The translations under genes were made by a program, and so were the position numbers. The notes under the pieces were generated by a model. It had not been told where the DNA came from and searched no databases. It saw only the letters and a list, made by a program, of their open reading frames with translations. A stretch of 55,807 nt of DNA from Halomonas sp. UBA3074 (lineage in GTDB: Bacteria; Pseudomonadota; Gammaproteobacteria; Pseudomonadales; Halomonadaceae): NCBI RefSeq assembly GCF_002366715.1, contig NZ_DFBS01000027.1, forward strand, positions 1-55,807, given 5' to 3'. Positions 17,347-24,765 of this stretch are shown one piece after another (position 1 is the first letter of the stretch; every line of letters begins with the position of its first letter).

Positions 17347-17925
17347 TCAGGCAGCGCATTTCGTCCTGTGACGAGAAAGGGTGAGCAACTGCTGTAGCCG
17401 AGAGGCCTGCCGATGCAGCCTTTGGGCTGTCGAAAAATTGTCCCATCCTGACTGAAAGCTACCCTCTCGATTCAGCTCCTCAATCTGAACTGCCGTTTCG
17501 GTCCATTGGCTAGGAGGCATTGTGTCCACGAGCCAGCCCCCTCGTTCGTAAAGGTCTATAACAACCCCACCACTATTGCAGATACGCATGATCAAAGGCC
17601 TAAACAATCCTTCATATACGTCTTCGGCTTCACTCGATGCCTGATAAAACTCAGCAAAACCAGCCTCAGCCAGCTCACGCAGTTTGTAATACTCAGTGTA
17701 TGGAGGTACAGCCACAGAACGTGAGGTTTCCTTCTCAAAGAATGCGAGCCCTGGCGCGTGATCGTACATGTTCATCTTCACCTCACCCTCAATGGTGATC
17801 GAGGCGCCGGTTGCGGGCAGCACATTAGTGCCGAACGCTTGATCAAAATAGCCGGCCAAACTAGCAGCGATATTTTTCTGTAGCTCTCGAAGAAACAAGC
17901 GGTCTTCATGCGTTAAGTCAGTCAT
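17347..17925 (-). CDS. Hypothetical plasmid protein
   Basis: A 192-residue soluble, acidic protein of unknown family. It begins MTDLTHEDRLFLRELQKNIAASLAGYFDQAFG and contains VAVPPYTEYYKLRELAEAGFAEFYQASSEAEDVYEG and RICNSGGVVIDLYERGGWLVDTMPPSQW. Residues near the end form a helical SFQSGWDNFSTAQRLHRQASRLQQLL stretch. ATG 17925 is preferred because GGAAG lies 5 bp upstream; in-frame starts at 17937 and 17985 are possible. It sits between the split gene and the 18.1-kb gene, same strand. Confidence 0.6.
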   Translation of the reverse strand: MTDLTHEDRLFLRELQKNIAASLAGYFDQAFGTNVLPATGASITIEGEVKMNMYDHAPGLAFFEKETSRSVAVPPYTEYYKLRELAEAGFAEFYQASSEAEDVYEGLFRPLIMRICNSGGVVIDLYERGGWLVDTMPPSQWTETAVQIEELNREGSFQSGWDNFSTAQRLHRQASRLQQLLTLSRHRTKCAA

Positions 17926-18083
17926 AACGGCTTCCATTTGGCTAAGGTGAGTTTCAGTATCGGGGGGGAGGGGAGGGTGATGCAAAGGGGCTTCATGAGG
18001 TGAACACGAACACGGCCAAAGCCTCAGGAAGTGATAGGGCTTGTGTGTCAGGTGGTATAGCGCGGCTGGCGCCAGCGTGAAAA

Positions 18084-18114
18084 AGCCCCATGCTGAGAAC
18101 AGCAGAGAGGGCTT
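18084..18114 (-). terminator. Rho-independent terminator
   Basis: The stem AAGCCCTCTCTGCTG / CAGCATGGGGCTT with a short loop is followed by TTTTC on the minus strand, 6 bp past the 18.1-kb gene. Confidence 0.72.
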
Positions 18115-18120
18115 GAAATA

Positions 18121-18711
18121 CTACGCGAGCACTACAGCATCATCCAGGTGGCGGGCCTGAAGCCTTACCAAGCTGGACGAGCCATCTGGCCTGAAAACAT
18201 TGCGTTTGCGCGGCAAGTCCACCTTGGTGAATGTGTCGCACTCCAGGCCTCCAACGAACCGTACTGTGTACGGTAGTTTTATCCGATCGCCATTTTGCAG
18301 ACGCACACGCTGCTTTTTCGATTCAGCATGCTTTAGGCATCTCTCACGCCATTCGCTGGCATACTTCAGTCCGACTCCCACTACTACCCCCAACTGCTCC
18401 AGCTCCTCAAGCGGAGATAGCAGTTTGAGAATCGATGCAGGGCACTGTGACAAGGCTGGCCCCATGGTTTCATCCATCGACTTGTAGCAAAACTCTCCCT
18501 GCGAACAGCTAGTTTTCACGACCGCCGCTATCGTGTACTCAATAGACGCATGATCCGTGGCCTCTCCCCTCCGCTGGACCTTAATCGCAGCGTAATAGGT
18601 AGAGCCCACGAAACTCGACTTCAGCACTTCGTTAGATCCATCCTGGTTGGTGTATTCCTTGTCCAGGTAGGCTTTACGGTCGGACGGCTTTGGTACGCAT
18701 AAAGTACCCAT
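18121..18711 (-). CDS. DUF6927-like plasmid protein, leader-controlled
   Basis: A 196-residue protein starting MGTLCVPKPSDRKAYLDKEYTNQ and containing FVGSTYYAAIKV, FCYKSMDETMGPALSQCPASILKLLSP and GDRIKLPYTVRFVGGLECDTFTKVDLPRKRNVF. From memory this pattern matches a widespread plasmid/phage hypothetical family (DUF6927); the name is tentative and function is unknown. The start follows leader copy d directly and a terminator lies just after the stop, so it is a one-gene unit with palindrome copy 4 at its promoter. Confidence 0.72.
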   Translation of the reverse strand: MGTLCVPKPSDRKAYLDKEYTNQDGSNEVLKSSFVGSTYYAAIKVQRRGEATDHASIEYTIAAVVKTSCSQGEFCYKSMDETMGPALSQCPASILKLLSPLEELEQLGVVVGVGLKYASEWRERCLKHAESKKQRVRLQNGDRIKLPYTVRFVGGLECDTFTKVDLPRKRNVFRPDGSSSLVRLQARHLDDAVVLA

Positions 18712-18776
18712 AATCTTACTCCTCTCTCATTCCTGCGGTATTGCAGGTCTCAGGAGGGGATAGGGGTGAAACTGAC
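18712..18776 (-). promoter_or_regulatory. Shared leader element, copy d
   Basis: GTCAGTTTCACCCCTATC, CCCTCCTGAGACCTGC, loop, GCAGGAATGAGAGAGGAG. The CTCCT strand pairs with AGGAG. Confidence 0.75.
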
Positions 18777-18782
18777 AGAAAA

Positions 18783-18800
18783 TGTTACGCATGCGAAACA
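18783..18800. promoter_or_regulatory. Palindrome copy 4
   Basis: TGTTACGCATGCGAAACA, 17 of 18 to the consensus, 7 bp upstream of leader copy d. Confidence 0.7.
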
Positions 18801-18884
18801 TAGCGTCTAGCTCCCATTGCAGTGCCATATAGGATCGAAGCCGCAAAATCATGATCCTGGCTCATGGGCATCATAAATAGAAAA

Positions 18885-18917
18885 ACCCCCAGGCAGCACA
18901 AGGCTGACTAGGGGCTT
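18885..18917 (-). terminator. Terminator-like hairpin
   Basis: An imperfect AGCCCCTAGTCAGCC / GCTGCCTGGGGGTT hairpin is followed by TTTTC on the minus strand, downstream of the gene at 18948. Confidence 0.6.
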
Positions 18918-18947
18918 AGAAAGAGGAGTGATAACTGCGCGATCGCG

Positions 18948-19358
18948 TCAGTCCTCCTCGGGTAGCATGATCGTTATCACAGGCTTAGGGGTATCCCCAG
19001 GACCTATAGTCATAACAACATGTTTTGGCACAACGATAGAGCCGGTTTCGGATTGCTCAATCACATCAACGATGAAGTCGATATATCTCTCGTTGCGCTC
19101 TCTCGCAGCAGCCTCAAGGGCGACAAGCAATACATCGCCTAACCGCTTATCCTCTTGCTGCTGCATCTCATGAGGGCTTCTACCGTCATGCCACGCCACC
19201 AAAGCCTCCCAGGCTGCAGCAGTCATGGCAACAGGCACCTTGAAACCCATCATGTTGCCGGCGGCGTGCTCAGCACGTTCGCTGACATCTACCAAATTGC
19301 CATCTTCGATGGCATCCGCACGGGAATAGCTATGGATCATGTCAGTTTCATCAAACAT
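18948..19358 (-). CDS. DUF6573-like plasmid protein
   Basis: A 136-residue protein. MFDETDMIHSYSRADAIEDGNLVDVSERAEHAAGNMMGFKVPVAMTAAAWEALVAWHD matches the IHSYSRAqAIeDG...l.DVs...a...gfk.PVa.T...W pattern of a common plasmid hypothetical family (DUF6573, name tentative). The longer upstream extension overlaps the previous gene and is rejected. ATG 19358 overlaps the end of the gene at 19351, so the pair is coupled and shares leader copy e. Confidence 0.72.
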   Translation of the reverse strand: MFDETDMIHSYSRADAIEDGNLVDVSERAEHAAGNMMGFKVPVAMTAAAWEALVAWHDGRSPHEMQQQEDKRLGDVLLVALEAAARERNERYIDFIVDVIEQSETGSIVVPKHVVMTIGPGDTPKPVITIMLPEED

Positions 19359-19707
19359 GAGCTGTAGCCCCCTGTTGGCGTGACGCCAAAAAAGCAGCCA
19401 TTGGGATGGGTGTAACCTCAGGCCCAGTCGGCAACTTCCAGGCGCTCTCACGTCTAACAACGCGAGCCAGTCGATCAGCAGCAAAGCATAGCCCCCAGCG
19501 TTCATTAGAACGCTCAGACAAGCCGCTTGGTTCGTGCGTAACCTCCCACATCCAGTCAGAATCCACATCCACACATGAGCGGACTTTGAACACCTGCTCG
19601 CTTATTCGCACCCTCCGGCTCAGACCTTCAACGCCTAAGTATTCACCGAAGTTACCGCCGCGACGGCTGTAGATGATCGTTTCCAAACGCTCGCCAAATG
19701 TTTCCAT
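19351..19707 (-). CDS. Hypothetical leader-controlled protein
   Basis: A 118-residue soluble protein of unknown family (METFGERLETIIYSRRGGNFGEYLGVEGLSRRVRISEQVFKVRSCVDVDSDWMWEVTHEP). The N-terminus resembles a short regulatory helix but no motif is certain. It is the first gene after leader copy e and palindrome copy 5 and overlaps the next gene by 8 bp. Confidence 0.65.
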   Translation of the reverse strand: METFGERLETIIYSRRGGNFGEYLGVEGLSRRVRISEQVFKVRSCVDVDSDWMWEVTHEPSGLSERSNERWGLCFAADRLARVVRRESAWKLPTGPEVTPIPMAAFLASRQQGATAHV

Positions 19708-19777
19708 TGGGATTCTCTCTCTTCTCTCTCACATTCCTGCAAAGCAGGTCTCAAGAAGAGATAGGGGCCTTGCTGAC
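19708..19777 (-). promoter_or_regulatory. Shared leader element, copy e (compensatory change)
   Basis: CTCTTCTTGAGACCTGC, loop TTT, GCAGGAATGTGAG, then AGAAGAG. Here the ribosome-binding strand is AGAAGAG instead of AGAGGAG, and the facing strand is CTCTTCT instead of CTCCTCT, so all seven pairs are kept. Confidence 0.78.
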
Positions 19778-19809
19778 GTTGAAAAGTATGGTATTGGTAG
19801 CCCCCTACC

Positions 19810-19827
19810 TGTTTCGCATGCGAAACA
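19810..19827. promoter_or_regulatory. Palindrome copy 5, perfect
   Basis: TGTTTCGCATGCGAAACA, a perfect 18-bp palindrome. It lies between divergent genes starting at 19707 (-) and 19847 (+) and could control both. Confidence 0.75.
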
Positions 19828-19846
19828 ATCAATTCAGGAGATGCCT

Positions 19847-20689
19847 ATGGTCGGTAAAGCAACAGCCCAGGACAGCACTACTGAGGGAGCGCCCAGAGAG
19901 AATCTGCGTGTTATCCAGGTTCGCCACCGAGAGACACCCAACAGCGAGACCCCAGACGCGATTTTGATGATCCAGCGGATAGAACAAATTGTTGGCCAGG
20001 GCGCTCGACTCACGCTTAGAGTCAAACGGATCGATACCCAGCGGCCTCCTGAGGGAAATGAACTCGAATGGTCAGCTGCATATTCGCCTTCAAGCTCAAC
20101 AGATAGGGAGCGGGTCAGACTCACTCACGGTGAATGCAGAGGTCCCGCAGATATTCAAATGATTCTTAACGGTTTACGCGGGTTTCGTATCGGCACCTAC
20201 CTGATGGCAGAGATCGTCACTTGGGCCAGGCAGTGGCCGTTGGCAGAGGTAATGAAGATCGAGCTGTCGTGGCAAGATGAAAAGCCAGGCGCACACGATG
20301 GAAATAACAAGGTTAGGCGTGATCGGTTCTATGAGCAGTTCGGTATTGAATTCATCCCTAGTGAAACCGAATCGCAGATAACCGCTCGATCAAAATACAT
20401 GCTTGCTGAAAACCTGACGACTGACGATGCCGAGCGTGCCTGGCGATTGAATATCCAAAAGGTGAATGCGAGTGACTGGCTAGTTGATCAGCAGCGAAAG
20501 CTGGAAGAACAGGAAGGGCAGATAGCGAAGCTCAAGCGAAAGGCTGCAAGCCTGCAGACCACGAAAGACCGCATTGAAGCCCATCCATACCGCTATGCAG
20601 TGTGTCGTTTTCTTACCAATCCTCTGGCGTTGGGCTGCCTTGCACTGGTGGCTGTGGCCTTTTCCCTCGCCAAGGAAGTGGTTAGCTGA
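19847..20689 (+). CDS. GNAT-like protein with C-terminal coiled coil and membrane anchor
   Basis: A 280-residue protein. Residues ~110-190 (GFRIGTYLMAEIVTWARQWPLAEVMKIELSWQDE...NNKVRRDRFYEQFGIEFIP) resemble an acetyltransferase fold, with the RDRFYEQFGI end typical of GNAT enzymes. A charged coiled coil (LVDQQRKLEEQEGQIAKLKRKAASLQ) and one C-terminal hydrophobic helix (LALGCLALVAVAFSLAKEVV) follow. ATG 19847 has CAGGAG 6 bp upstream; upstream in-frame starts would translate the palindrome and are rejected. Tail-anchored topology is inferred. Substrate unknown. Confidence 0.65.
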   Translation: MVGKATAQDSTTEGAPRENLRVIQVRHRETPNSETPDAILMIQRIEQIVGQGARLTLRVKRIDTQRPPEGNELEWSAAYSPSSSTDRERVRLTHGECRGPADIQMILNGLRGFRIGTYLMAEIVTWARQWPLAEVMKIELSWQDEKPGAHDGNNKVRRDRFYEQFGIEFIPSETESQITARSKYMLAENLTTDDAERAWRLNIQKVNASDWLVDQQRKLEEQEGQIAKLKRKAASLQTTKDRIEAHPYRYAVCRFLTNPLALGCLALVAVAFSLAKEVVS

Positions 20690-20723
20690 ACCATCCGCCA
20701 GCCTCTGGTAACCGGAAATAAAA

Positions 20724-20747
20724 AAGCTCTTCGCGAAGGAAGAGCTT
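20724..20747 (-). terminator. Hairpin terminator
   Basis: AAGCTCTTCC, loop, GAAGAGCTT then TTTTTT on the minus strand. It lies between converging transcription units and can serve the small gene at 20806. Confidence 0.75.
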
Positions 20748-20805
20748 GTTGAATGTGAGATCAATGTCTCTTGTTCTGACGAGAATGACAATCGCCAGAA
20801 TTCAG

Positions 20806-20928
20806 CTAACTGCTGCTGCCGTCCTGATGGTGATGATGCTTGCTGCGTTCAATTTGAACGAACGTGAATAAACACACGGCCGCCATAAAGACTGCAAAAG
20901 CTGTAACTAACCATCCAAAAGGGCTCAT
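20806..20928 (-). CDS. 40-residue single-pass membrane protein with His4 tail
   Basis: A 40-codon frame starting MSPFGWLVTAFAVFMAAVCL, then FTFVQIERSKHHHHQDGSSS. One membrane helix is followed by a cytoplasmic or periplasmic tail with four histidines. The start lies 4 bp past the stop of the upstream membrane protein, and AAGGA within that stop region is its ribosome-binding site, so the two are coupled. A terminator follows. Unknown family; metal binding by the His cluster is speculation. Confidence 0.62.
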   Translation of the reverse strand: MSPFGWLVTAFAVFMAAVCLFTFVQIERSKHHHHQDGSSS

Positions 20929-20932
20929 AAAT

Positions 20933-21208
20933 TCAATCCTTTTCTGCACTGTTGCGCTCAATTCTTACAAGAAACGCAATACCTGTTACCCAAATGATAG
21001 CACCTACGAAAAACATGGCAACTGATGCACCAAGAGTGATTTTCTCGCTAGGAGCGAAGAAACCCAGAACTCCGGCACCCATAGCGCCAAGACCGAGTTT
21101 TCGTACATCGTCTGTCAGTGCCTGCAGGCTGTCCGGCCCCAGCAGAGGCTGGCCATCCTGCATCCTTCGTCGTACCGTGGCGACCCATTGTTGAAACTTT
21201 ACGCTCAT
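20933..21208 (-). CDS. Small two-helix membrane protein, leader-controlled
   Basis: A 91-residue protein: a basic N-terminus (MSVKFQQWVATVRRRMQDGQPLLGPDSLQ), then two hydrophobic segments (LGLGAMGAGVLGFFAPSEKITLGASVAMFFVGAIIWVTGIAFLV). It starts directly after leader copy f and is coupled to the 40-residue protein. Unknown family. Confidence 0.68.
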   Translation of the reverse strand: MSVKFQQWVATVRRRMQDGQPLLGPDSLQALTDDVRKLGLGAMGAGVLGFFAPSEKITLGASVAMFFVGAIIWVTGIAFLVRIERNSAEKD

Positions 21209-21272
21209 GATCCTACTCCTCTCATTCCTGCTGGATTACAGGTCTCAAGAGGAGATAGGGGGGCAGGGTGAC
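21209..21272 (-). promoter_or_regulatory. Shared leader element, copy f
   Basis: CCCCTATC, CTCCTCTTGAGACCTGT, loop, AGCAGGAATGAGAGGAG. CTCCTCT and AGAGGAG pair perfectly. No palindrome is found upstream of this copy. The stretch 21273-21400 holds nothing else I recognise. Confidence 0.75.
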
Positions 21273-21400
21273 ACTCAGGTTCGTAAATAGGGTGCACAGC
21301 GAATTTTCCGTGAACGATAGCTATCACGCGGGCGACTCGACTAGCGCGGTTCCGCCTGCCGATGCCAATGTCCGGCTCGTTGCGTCGTTCTTGACCAGCG

Positions 21401-21595
21401 TCAGGTGAGACTGGTCTGCGTCAGCAGTTCATCGAGCAGGCCGTTCAGAGTGCGCCGAAGGTAGATCAACAGACCCTTCTCCTTGGCCACCACCGTTACC
21501 TTGGCGAAGAGATTAGAGGCGGCGGGGAAAGGCGTTCGCACTACGGGGCCCATGACCAGTTTCACCCCCCCACAGCAGGCCGAGGCCGCACACAT
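21401..21595 (-). CDS. Possible small cysteine-containing protein
   Basis: A 64-codon frame beginning MCAASACCGGVKLVMGPVV and ending LIYLRRTLNGLLDELLTQTSLT. The clustered cysteines suggest metal or redox use, but no family is recognised and there is no strong ribosome-binding site. It may be the remnant of a larger gene at the edge of the degraded cargo region. Confidence 0.3.
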   Translation of the reverse strand: MCAASACCGGVKLVMGPVVRTPFPAASNLFAKVTVVAKEKGLLIYLRRTLNGLLDELLTQTSLT

Positions 21596-21663
21596 CGCCG
21601 ATCCAGCGATAGCATAGACCTACCGTCCTTAACATGCAGAACGGCAGATGCAAAAGCAGTGGC

Positions 21664-21786
21664 CTAGCGAAAGACCACACTGGCGATTAGGGCAATGCCA
21701 ATTAAGAAAAGCACCATAATGCCGATAGTTTGCCGGGTACTGGGCCTGTTGAGCCTCGTAAACCACTGTTGAACCCGAGACCTCAT
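21664..21786 (-). CDS. 40-residue single-pass membrane protein
   Basis: A 40-codon frame MRSRVQQWFTRLNRPSTRQ, then TIGIMVLFLIGIALIASVVFR. A basic, amphipathic N-terminus is followed by one clean membrane helix. The codon pattern is protein-like, but the ribosome-binding site is weak. It is one of three 40-residue membrane proteins in this region. Function unknown. Confidence 0.42.
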   Translation of the reverse strand: MRSRVQQWFTRLNRPSTRQTIGIMVLFLIGIALIASVVFR

Positions 21787-22010
21787 TACCTGGGCTCAAG
21801 ATAAAAACCAGAATGTCACTCCGAGATAGAGCCGAGGGTGACCGTACCGAGACAGGGGTGGAGAGACATAACATGCTGGCGATCACGTTACTGGGCCGCT
21901 GGCTCCGCCATGCATGCTGGGCTACACCAGCAGCTATGTAGCATGTAATTGATTTTTTTCACATCTCGCGCCCCGGAGTTCGCCATCTACCGCCAGCGAA
22001 CCCAGTTCAC

Positions 22011-22637
22011 TCACCCGACAGCGGGAGGCTTGGCCGCGCCTTCATACATGAACGTCATGGTCTTGGGACGACCGAGATAGCCTGTAGCCAGATCCTGGAG
22101 TACAAAGCCGGCATTGAGAAGCAACACATCTGTCTGCCGATCCAGATGGCAGCCACCGGCGCAACGCTTCCAATACGGAGTCAGCCGTTGCTGCCAGCTG
22201 GCAACGCGGGTTTCTGGCGCGAGTCCATGCTCGACAAAAATCAATTGTCCCCCGGGCTTGAGCACCCTTCGCGCCTGGGCTAGAGCCGCTTCTATGTCCG
22301 GAATCGTGCAGAGTGTCCAAGTACTCAGGACCGTGTCTATGCTGTCATCAGGTAGTATTATCTGCTCTGCGCCCATTTGCAGCACTTCCACCTTGAAAGG
22401 GGCTTTGTTAATACGCTTTTGCGCAAGCTTTAAAAGGCCACCATCCGGCTCCACTGCATAGTACTTCTCTATAAGCTCAGGGTTGTAATAAGGTAGGTTA
22501 ACTCCAGATCCAAATCCAAGTTCTAAGACACTCCCCCGAGCTTTGGCCACGGTACGTTGACGATATTTCTTAAGCATCCCCGCTCCCATCGTCAGGTTGA
22601 TCAGATGCGGTAGTATGTGGCGGCTATAAAAACCCAT
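22011..22637 (-). CDS. Class I SAM-dependent methyltransferase
   Basis: A 208-residue Rossmann methyltransferase: motif I VLELGFGSGVNLPYY, motif II YYAVEPDGG, then DDSIDTVLSTWTLCTIPD and VLKPGGQLIFVEHG. A C-terminal CAGGCHLDRQTDVLLLNAGF segment is common in Ubie/Mt11-like enzymes of metal or phospholipid context. ATG 22637 follows GGAGGAAG with 4-bp spacing; an upstream extension lacks motifs. Substrate unknown. It precedes a dead MFS transporter. Confidence 0.82.
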   Translation of the reverse strand: MGFYSRHILPHLINLTMGAGMLKKYRQRTVAKARGSVLELGFGSGVNLPYYNPELIEKYYAVEPDGGLLKLAQKRINKAPFKVEVLQMGAEQIILPDDSIDTVLSTWTLCTIPDIEAALAQARRVLKPGGQLIFVEHGLAPETRVASWQQRLTPYWKRCAGGCHLDRQTDVLLLNAGFVLQDLATGYLGRPKTMTFMYEGAAKPPAVG

Positions 22638-22917
22638 GGCACTTCCTCCACATTCGATAGGGATAAAACTCATATCATTGTGTTGTAAGCCTATAGCACC
22701 CCCGCTAAGCCAGCTTGTGCCCTTTGTTGCCCTCCATCTCTGGGGCACTACAACGCGCTCTTTCCCGTCCTAGGTGTTGAACTTTCCGGCAATGTCTACT
22801 GCTACGACTATTGCGCCCAAGACCCATCGGGCAAGAAGAAGGAGTGATGCTCGTCATGTCTTTCTCCTTTTTGGCGCGGGCGTGACCGGGCCTATGGGCA
22901 AGGAGATGGTCGGTAAA

Positions 22918-23410
22918 TCACTTCCCAGCTTGGTTAGGGATCCAGCTGCGCTGAGACCGTGCGGTGATCTGGAGTACCTCCTTCATGCGCAGCGTCGAGA
23001 ATAGGCCCGAGGCGAACGTCAAAGCCACCACCACTCACAACGCCGCAGCCAGTCCCAGTGTATCCGCTACCACCCCTGCGATAATAGCGCCTAAGAAATA
23101 GCCAAGATCACGCCAGAGGCGATAGATGCCAACCGAGGATCACCACGCTGGATGCACGACATCACCGATGACGACGAACAGGGTAGGATAAACCATCGCT
23201 TTACCTATCCCAATAGGAACGCGCCCGTCGCAAATCCCGAAAACCCTACGGAGACAGCAAACACCACAATGACCACTGCTGGCAGACGATGAGCCCCTGA
23301 CGCCCCACCCGGTCTGACCAGGCACCGGTAAAGAGCTTACCGATGCTCCAGACGGCGGGGTATATCGCTGTCAGAATACCAATCTTTTCTAAGGCGATAA
23401 GCCTGACCGA
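22918..23410 (-). pseudogene. MFS transporter, C-terminal remnant with stops and a frameshift
   Basis: Pieces in order: IGILTAIYPAVWSIGKLFTGAWSDRVGRQGLIV (the MFS loop motif), a frameshift, GIGKAMVYPTLFVVIGDVVHPAW, TGA (23140-23142, probably CGA), SSVGIYRLWRDLGYFLGAIIAGVVADTLGLAAAL, TGA (23035-23037, probably TGG), VVVALTFASGLFSTLRMKEV. The N-terminal half is absent. This is a dead efflux-type permease. Confidence 0.68.
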
Positions 23411-23525
23411 GGGCTATCCGCAGTGGAAAGCCGCCGGACATCCGGTGCAGATTGAAATGCAGGAGAAACCGACACTACAGGGAGAAGAACTGACGATGGG
23501 CGAAATGGTGGCTTGCGGCGGATTG

Positions 23526-23628
23526 ATGATGTGGTGGGATGGACCTGCTCTGTCTGCTTGTAATCCTGCTCCTCGTGCTTGGGGTTGCCGCACTCGTATA
23601 GTACTTGTTCTTTAGCAACAGGCAATGA
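23526..23628 (+). pseudogene. Broken small membrane-protein gene
   Basis: MMWWDG in one frame and MDLLCLLVILLLVLGVAALV in another, then TAG, YLFFSNRQ. It resembles the intact 40-residue protein at 23769-23891 (LLVLILLVLGIGALVKYLF). A frameshift and a stop make it nonfunctional. Low certainty. Neither strand of the rest of 23411-23768 shows a gene I can support. Confidence 0.35.
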
Positions 23629-23768
23629 GTGGCTGCGGATGTCCCGCGCCTCAGTTGGAATAACATGGCACTCGTATATGCCGGCTATCTGCCCTTGTGT
23701 GAACTTGGGAAGCAAATGGTTGTACTCACTGAGAGCCCTCAGTATCCTCACCGCTTTTAAGGTCTCGC

Positions 23769-23891
23769 TTATTTTTTAAATAGATACTTAACGAGAGCCC
23801 CAATACCGAGCACAAGCAGTATTAGGACAAGAAGCCCTATCAGCCCCATCCCCCACATCATTGCATCACCGTTCATCATTCCATCCATCAT
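23769..23891 (-). CDS. 40-residue Met-rich membrane protein
   Basis: A 40-codon frame: MMDGMMNGDAMMWGMGLIG, then LLVLILLVLGIGALVKYLFKK. Met-rich N-terminus, one membrane helix and a basic end. GGGAGAG lies 6 bp upstream. Such small Met-rich proteins often accompany copper or mercury resistance genes, which is only a context-based guess. Upstream, 23892-24551 shows an open minus-strand stretch (KKIARANRQKANPSQDEIQ...LNVTITVNEIE) without a clear start; I cannot assign it. Confidence 0.5.
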   Translation of the reverse strand: MMDGMMNGDAMMWGMGLIGLLVLILLVLGIGALVKYLFKK

Positions 23892-24551
23892 TGTTTCTCT
23901 CCCTTTCTATCTCATTTACAGTAATGGTTACGTTAAGCACACCTCGCTTAGCTTTTCCTGCCGATAACGCCACGCCTTGAATTTCATCCTGACTTGGATT
24001 CGCTTTTTGTCGATTTGCACGAGCTATCTTCTTACCCTTTCCTCGTGGGCTGATTGTTACAAAGTCAGTACTTCAGTCCCTGTACAGCACCTATAGCGCA
24101 TACTCCTCGAGCTCGTTGAGCCCGAATTCCACGCTGCAGAAGGGTAAATGGACAAAAATCACGCTAGATATCTAATGGTCACAGTTGGCAGAAGTCAGCA
24201 CTGTTTCTCCTAGGAAGACCCCAGCCAATCTAAGCTTTGCGACGTTTGCTTCAGTGCATGCTCGATATCTCCTCCCGGTCCAGTTCGTTGGGCCGACGGA
24301 AACCTGCGTAGGAATGCTTAGGAAATCAGTCATGTTTAGTCGAGCCGCATACCCAGACTGGCGGTTGATTGTGTCAGCCGTGTTGGCTGCGATCCGTGAA
24401 GCCATGGATGGCAAAGTATTTGTCGAGCATGCCCTTGTAGCTACGCACGCACCCAAAGCCCGCCGTACACGGCCATGATCAGCTATAACAAGCCTCCTTA
24501 CCAATGGGGATTTTTGCCATTGCAAGTATCGTCAGCTTGGCCCTGCATGAT

Positions 24552-24713
24552 CTAGCACAGGTCGGCAAACTTCATCCTCATCAGGATTTCTATCGCATCA
24601 TTATAGTCCACGAAGCCCTGAAATGGGTCAATCCAGCGAAACAGAGTAGGTGTTTCTCCTTGAAGGCTGCCGCGATAAATGATTTGTGCGGTTTGGTTGC
24701 TGATGCTAGACAT
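24552..24713 (-). CDS. Possible 53-residue protein divergent from the MBL gene
   Basis: MSSISNQTAQIIYRGSLQGETPTLFRWIDPFQGFVDYNDAIEIL and a short end. It is compositionally protein-like but has no ribosome-binding site and no family match. It shares an upstream region with the metallo-hydrolase gene. Confidence 0.3.
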   Translation of the reverse strand: MSSISNQTAQIIYRGSLQGETPTLFRWIDPFQGFVDYNDAIEILMRMKFADLC

Positions 24714-24765
24714 TATGTTTTTTTGTTCTAACCTAGTAACGTTTTTACCAACAACCGAGGATGCC

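Noticed and set aside
19673..19846. Upstream extension of the GNAT-like gene to 19673
   Set aside because: It would translate leader copy e and the perfect palindrome; the ATG at 19847 has a proper ribosome-binding site.
24172..24525. Frames of 117 and 97 codons on opposite strands
   Set aside because: No recognisable protein features on either strand; the overlap means at most one is real and neither has a ribosome-binding site.
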